A stretch of DNA of 35,728 nt from Novosphingobium sp. Chol11 (GTDB lineage Bacteria; Pseudomonadota; Alphaproteobacteria; Sphingomonadales; Sphingomonadaceae): NCBI RefSeq assembly GCF_900218065.1, contig NZ_OBMU01000004.1, positions 104,183 to 139,910 on the forward strand, in the 5' to 3' direction. Both the position numbers and the translations under genes were made by a program. The notes under the pieces are model-generated. The model saw nothing but the letters and a program-made list of their open reading frames with translations. It did not search any database and was not told the DNA's origin. This document shows positions 32,549 through 35,728 of the stretch, piece after piece (position 1 is the stretch's first letter; each line of letters opens with the position of its first letter).

Positions 32549-33814
32549 GTGTTAGATAGACGGCAGGCACTGAGTTTTCTGCCGGCAGCAGCAGCCCTCG
32601 CTGTCGCTCCCGCTGCCGCCCGCACCATGTCTCAACGCAGGAAACCGGGATTTCTCTGGGGAGCTGCAACGGCCGCACACCAGGTCGAAGGCAACAATAT
32701 CAATAGTGATATCTGGCTGCTGGAGGCACTGCCCGGAACACCGTTCAAGGAACGTTCGGGCGACGCGTGTGATCATTTCAGCCGCTATGATGACGATATC
32801 GCGCTACTGGCTAAGCTGGGGCTGAACACGTATCGTTTCAGTATCGAATGGGCGCGTGTCGAACCGGACGAAGGGTTATTCTCGGCGGCGATGCTTGCTC
32901 ATTACGGCCGGGTGCTCGACAGTTGCCGGCGCCACGGGGTCGTACCGATGGTCACCCTTCATCACTTCACCTCACCGCGCTGGTTTGCCGCAAAGGGCGG
33001 ATTCGAGAATCCGGAGGCTCCGGGATTGTTCGCGCGCTACGCCCGTCGCGTCGTTGAAGCGGTGGGTGACCGCATAGACTGGCTGTGCACGATCAACGAG
33101 GCCAATCTGACCTTCGCTCCGGTGCCCTCACTCCTCAAGGCCGCCGCGCAGGCGACCGGTTCGGACACTTTTTCCACCTTCCTGTTCTCGAATCTTTCCA
33201 AGTCCAAACCCATCGTGCGCGACTGCCACGCCGCGGCGCGCGCGGCAATCAAGGACGTGCGACGCGATCTTCCAGTCGGATACACGCTAGCGATCGACGA
33301 CATCCAGGATGCACCTGGGGTGTCCGGGCGCGCCGCCCGGCTAAATTCGGCGTTGTACGACGTGTGGCTGACGGCGGCGCGGGAAGACGACTTCATCGGT
33401 GTGCAAAACTACAGTCGCAAGGTGCTGGGCGACAGAGGCTTCGTTATGCCGCAGACCGGTGCGCTCGGTCCCGAGGGCAAGGACTTCTATCCCGCTTCTC
33501 TCGGCGGTGCGGTGCGTTATGCCGCCTCCGTTGCGAAGGTTCCGGTCGTCGTTACCGAGAACGGCATTGGCACAGCTGACGATACTATCCGGGTCCGCCA
33601 CATGGACGGGGCGCTTGCCAGTTTGCGCAACGCGATAAAGGACGGCGTGGAGGTGCGCGGTTACATTCACTGGTCGTTCCTCGACAATTTCGAGTGGCTG
33701 TCAGGGTATGGCGAGCAGTTCGGCCTCGTCGCTGTCGACCGCGCCAGCCAACAGCGGATCGTGAAGCCCAGCGCACGCTATCTTGGAAAAGTAGCGCGGG
33801 CGGGCAGTTACTGA
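32549..33814 (+). CDS. GH1 family glycosidase with Tat-like signal
   Basis: 421 residues from a GTG start (GGGAG 7 bases before). The N-terminus MLDRRQALSFLPAAAALAVA is a twin-arginine-type signal, so the folded enzyme should be exported. Glycoside hydrolase family 1 features: GFLWGAATAAHQVEG (34-48), acid/base E184 in TINEAN and nucleophile E337 in VTENG, and the C-terminal HWSFLDNFEW. The usual NEP is NEA. It would hydrolyse beta-glucosides or related glycosides in the periplasm. It stands alone between remnants, so its link to the catabolic operons is unclear; a plant-derived glycoside is possible. Confidence 0.9.
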   Translation: MLDRRQALSFLPAAAALAVAPAAARTMSQRRKPGFLWGAATAAHQVEGNNINSDIWLLEALPGTPFKERSGDACDHFSRYDDDIALLAKLGLNTYRFSIEWARVEPDEGLFSAAMLAHYGRVLDSCRRHGVVPMVTLHHFTSPRWFAAKGGFENPEAPGLFARYARRVVEAVGDRIDWLCTINEANLTFAPVPSLLKAAAQATGSDTFSTFLFSNLSKSKPIVRDCHAAARAAIKDVRRDLPVGYTLAIDDIQDAPGVSGRAARLNSALYDVWLTAAREDDFIGVQNYSRKVLGDRGFVMPQTGALGPEGKDFYPASLGGAVRYAASVAKVPVVVTENGIGTADDTIRVRHMDGALASLRNAIKDGVEVRGYIHWSFLDNFEWLSGYGEQFGLVAVDRASQQRIVKPSARYLGKVARAGSY

Positions 33815-34156
33815 AGCGGCATCGCTGAACAAATATCCTGTTATCATCGGCCTCCCAATTCCGACTGTCGGCTTTGTAAGTGCGGTCATTCAGGCCTCGA
33901 TGAGCGAGAAACACGGGATTTCGGATACCCGATGCCGGAAATCCCTGTCGTCAACTTAGCTGGGCTTCCATCATGTGCTTTACGCCACCCAAGACTTTTC
34001 CGTTTTCCCGCCGTGATTGGACGCTTCGGGAAAAGTGAATTGGGAACAGATTGCGGGAAAGGCCCCCCTGATGCCTGGCAAAAGCGGTCATAGAGCGGGC
34101 TTCTCGTTCCTCCTTCGTCCTCGGAAATAGGCAGGTCCCCTTGATCTAGACCTACT
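33815..34156. other. Non-coding stretch with hairpins after the GH1 gene
   Basis: No gene. GGGATTTC (33915-33922) pairs with GAAATCCC (33938-33945), and TTTTCCCG (34003-34010) with CGGGAAAA (34027-34034); the outer ACTTTTCC/GGAAAAGT can pair instead. These could end GH1 transcription. Confidence 0.45.
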
Positions 34157-34312
34157 TCAGACCTGCGCTATGCCGCCATCGACCGGCAGTTCGGCACCCG
34201 TGGCGAAGCTGCTTTCCTCGCTGGCGAAGAACAGCGCAGCCGACGCGACCTCGCTGGTCCGCCCCATGCGGCCGAGCGGGATCAGCTTTGTCAGCGTCCC
34301 GCGCACCTCGTC
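34157..34312 (-). pseudogene. C-terminal fragment of an SDR gene
   Basis: Reads [18 protein letters not shown] then [18 protein letters not shown] and [15 protein letters not shown] with stop at 34157: the last 51 residues of a classical SDR. It begins exactly at the IS66 end, so the element inserted into an SDR gene and the upstream part is not in the window next to it. Confidence 0.75.
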
Positions 34313-34326
34313 GGTAAGCGCTGTTC

Positions 34327-35549
34327 TCAGCCCACGTAGATCCAGGGCATGAGTTCATGAACGCGATTGGCCGGGTAGCCGTTGGCGAGCGCGGTCATTG
34401 TCTTGGTCAGCCATCCTCGATGGCATAGAGCATGGCGATCCGACGCAGGATCTCGGTCGCGACCGGGGAACTGGCGGCAAGATCATAGAATTTGCGCCGG
34501 ACATGTGACCAACAGAAGGCGAGGCTGAGTTGCTGTCCGCGGCGTTTGGCAAGCGCTGTGTATCCGCCATAGCCGTCGACTTGCAGGATGCCTGCAAAAT
34601 CTCCGAGATGGGTGCCGGGCCGTTCGGCCTTCCGGTCTGCCGCATAGACATAGGCGACCATCGGCGGACCTACGCCACCCCATTGCCGATCATCGCGGGC
34701 ATAGGCCCATAGCTGGCCAGTCTTCGTCCTTCCGCGCCCCGGGTCAAGCACCGGCGCAGTGGTCTCGTCGGCGAATAGCCGCTCGGATCGGCGCAACTCC
34801 TCAAGGGTCCGGTCCCGCAATGGCCGCAAATACCATGCTGCCCGACCGACCCAGTCCGCCAGGGTGGAGCGATCGAGCTTGATATCCTGCCGGGCGTAGA
34901 TCTGAGCCTGTCGGTATAAAGGAACATGATCGGCATACTTCGATACCGGCACCTGGGCGATCAGCGCTTCGGCCGGGATCCCGCCTTCGACTATCCGCGC
35001 CGGAGCGGGAGCCTGGACGATCGCGCCCTCACAGGAGCGACAGCCATAACGCGGGCGTCGTGTCACCAGCACGCGGAAGGTCGTGGGAACGACGTCTAGC
35101 CGCTCGGCAACATCTTCGCCGATCTGATGAAGCGCCCCGCTGCAGCAAGGGCAGACCTTCTCCTCAATATCGACAATCTGTTCGATCCGCTCGAGATGCG
35201 CGGGCAAGGAGCCGCGGTTGGTTTTACGGGGCTGATCGCTGCGGGAACGCGGCGCAACAGCATCTCTGGCAGCACGGGCATGTCCAAGGGCGATCTCGAC
35301 ATCCTCCAGTCCCAGCTGGAGCTGATCGGCATCGAGTTGCTCAGACCGGCGACCGAAACGATGCCGCATGAAGGCGTCGATAATCGACTGAAGGCGCTCG
35401 ATCTCGGCGTCCGCCTCGCCCTTGGCAACGCCCAGTTCTGTCAGCCTGGCCTCAGATGCGGCCCGCTCCTCCGCCAGCATCCGGGACTGCTCCAGGACGA
35501 GCGCGCGAAGCGCGTCGATGTCTTCTGGCAGGTCCGCTTGCATGAGCAT
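34327..35549 (-). pseudogene. tnpC: IS66 TnpC transposase with internal deletion
   Basis: From ATG 35549 the frame gives the IS66 transposase N-terminus: leucine-rich coiled coil (about 10-60), zinc finger (C133, C136, C170, C173) and catalytic D261 (ADETTAP) and D325 (VDGYGGY). It stops at 34407 after LYAIEDG. Just downstream, in another frame, is the true C-terminus ([20 protein letters not shown] then MPWIYVG, stop at 34327). The roughly 130 residues between, including the catalytic Glu region, are gone. The element should not move by itself. Confidence 0.85.
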
Positions 35550-35580
35550 GGTAACAATGAATCAGTGAGGCAAAGCCCCG

Positions 35581-35728
35581 TCAACCGGCAATTTGCGGGG
35601 CCTGCGGTCGACGGCCGCCATGAACCCGGCGCCAGTCCAATCCCTCCAGAAGCGCGCCTAGCTGGGCGGCGGAAAGACGCATTACGCCGTCCTGGATGCC
35701 AGGCCACTTGAAGCTGCCTTGCTCCAGA
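35581..35728 (-). CDS. tnpB: IS66 accessory protein TnpB, C-terminal part
   Basis: The visible end reads FKWPGIQDGVMRLSAAQLGA then LLEGLDWRRVHGGRRPQAP, the typical IS66 Orf2/TnpB C-terminus. The gene continues past the right edge. It lies 31 bases upstream of tnpC, the usual order tnpA-tnpB-tnpC. Confidence 0.85.
   Translation of the reverse strand, partial: LEQGSFKWPGIQDGVMRLSAAQLGALLEGLDWRRVHGGRRPQAPQIAG

Larger units (their letters stand above)
34314..35728 (-). mobile_element. IS66-family element, partial (right end at 34314)
   Basis: Contains tnpC (deleted internally) and the end of tnpB. GTAAGCGCTG at 34314-34323 matches the GTAA-type terminal repeat I recall for the IS66 family, and host SDR sequence starts directly outside. 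tnpA, most of tnpB and the other end lie beyond the window. Confidence 0.7.

Noticed and set aside
1..35728. CRISPR arrays, tRNA or rRNA genes
   Set aside because: No regularly spaced direct repeats other than the iterons and no cloverleaf or rRNA-like segments were noticed.

Overview
The window looks like part of a plasmid (or plasmid-derived replicon) from a GC-rich alphaproteobacterium, most likely a sphingomonad. The grounds are a ParA-ParB-RPA-type initiator block with an iteron origin, a TonB-dependent receptor with a typical sphingomonad signal peptide, several SDR, VOC and sulfotransferase-family catabolic genes, and the small recombinases common on such plasmids. The organism assignment is an inference from gene families and composition, not from a search.

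Layout. (A) 1-6803: uptake and oxidation block: a HAPMO-like Baeyer-Villiger monooxygenase cut by the window edge, a VOC protein, a PhyH-like putative Fe(II)/2-oxoglutarate oxygenase (copy A), a TonB-dependent receptor and, divergently, a secreted metallo-beta-lactamase-fold hydrolase. (B) 6908-11006, minus strand: a compact operon, isomerase-like B, SDR, SDR, isomerase-like A, dienelactone-hydrolase family. (C) 11186-13037: putative oxygenase copy B on the plus strand, facing a TetR regulator across a strong terminator. (D) 13488-16720: vapBC, a tyrosine recombinase and a DUF1612/HTH-like protein, with a XerCD/dif-like palindromic site between the last two. (E) 16721-22762: replication and partition: four iterons at exact 22-bp spacing, DnaA-like boxes, repA, parB, parA. 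(F) 22763-31056: a second catabolic locus, VOC and TetR on minus; ADH, sulfotransferase, SDR, DUF1214 protein, sulfotransferase and SDR on plus, with a 26-bp near-palindromic operator at its divergent promoter. (G) 31141-35728: a decayed, mosaic stretch: membrane-transporter remnant, LysR remnant, truncated integrase, an intact Tat-signal GH1 glycosidase, an SDR remnant and an IS66-family element with an internally deleted tnpC.

Working picture. Blocks A-C and F look like two linked catabolic islands for a hydrophobic, oxygenated organic substrate: import by the TonB receptor, oxidation by the BVMO and the two paralogous putative 2OG oxygenases, redox of alcohols and ketones by four SDRs and one ADH, hydrolysis by DLH and MBL enzymes. 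Two sulfotransferase-family proteins act in an unknown step. An SDR with the same unusual replacement of the NNAG motif occurs in both islands, which ties them together. The substrate cannot be deduced from sequence alone. The most novel-looking items are the oxygenase-like pair, the paired isomerase-like proteins, and the sulfotransferase/DUF1214 operon.
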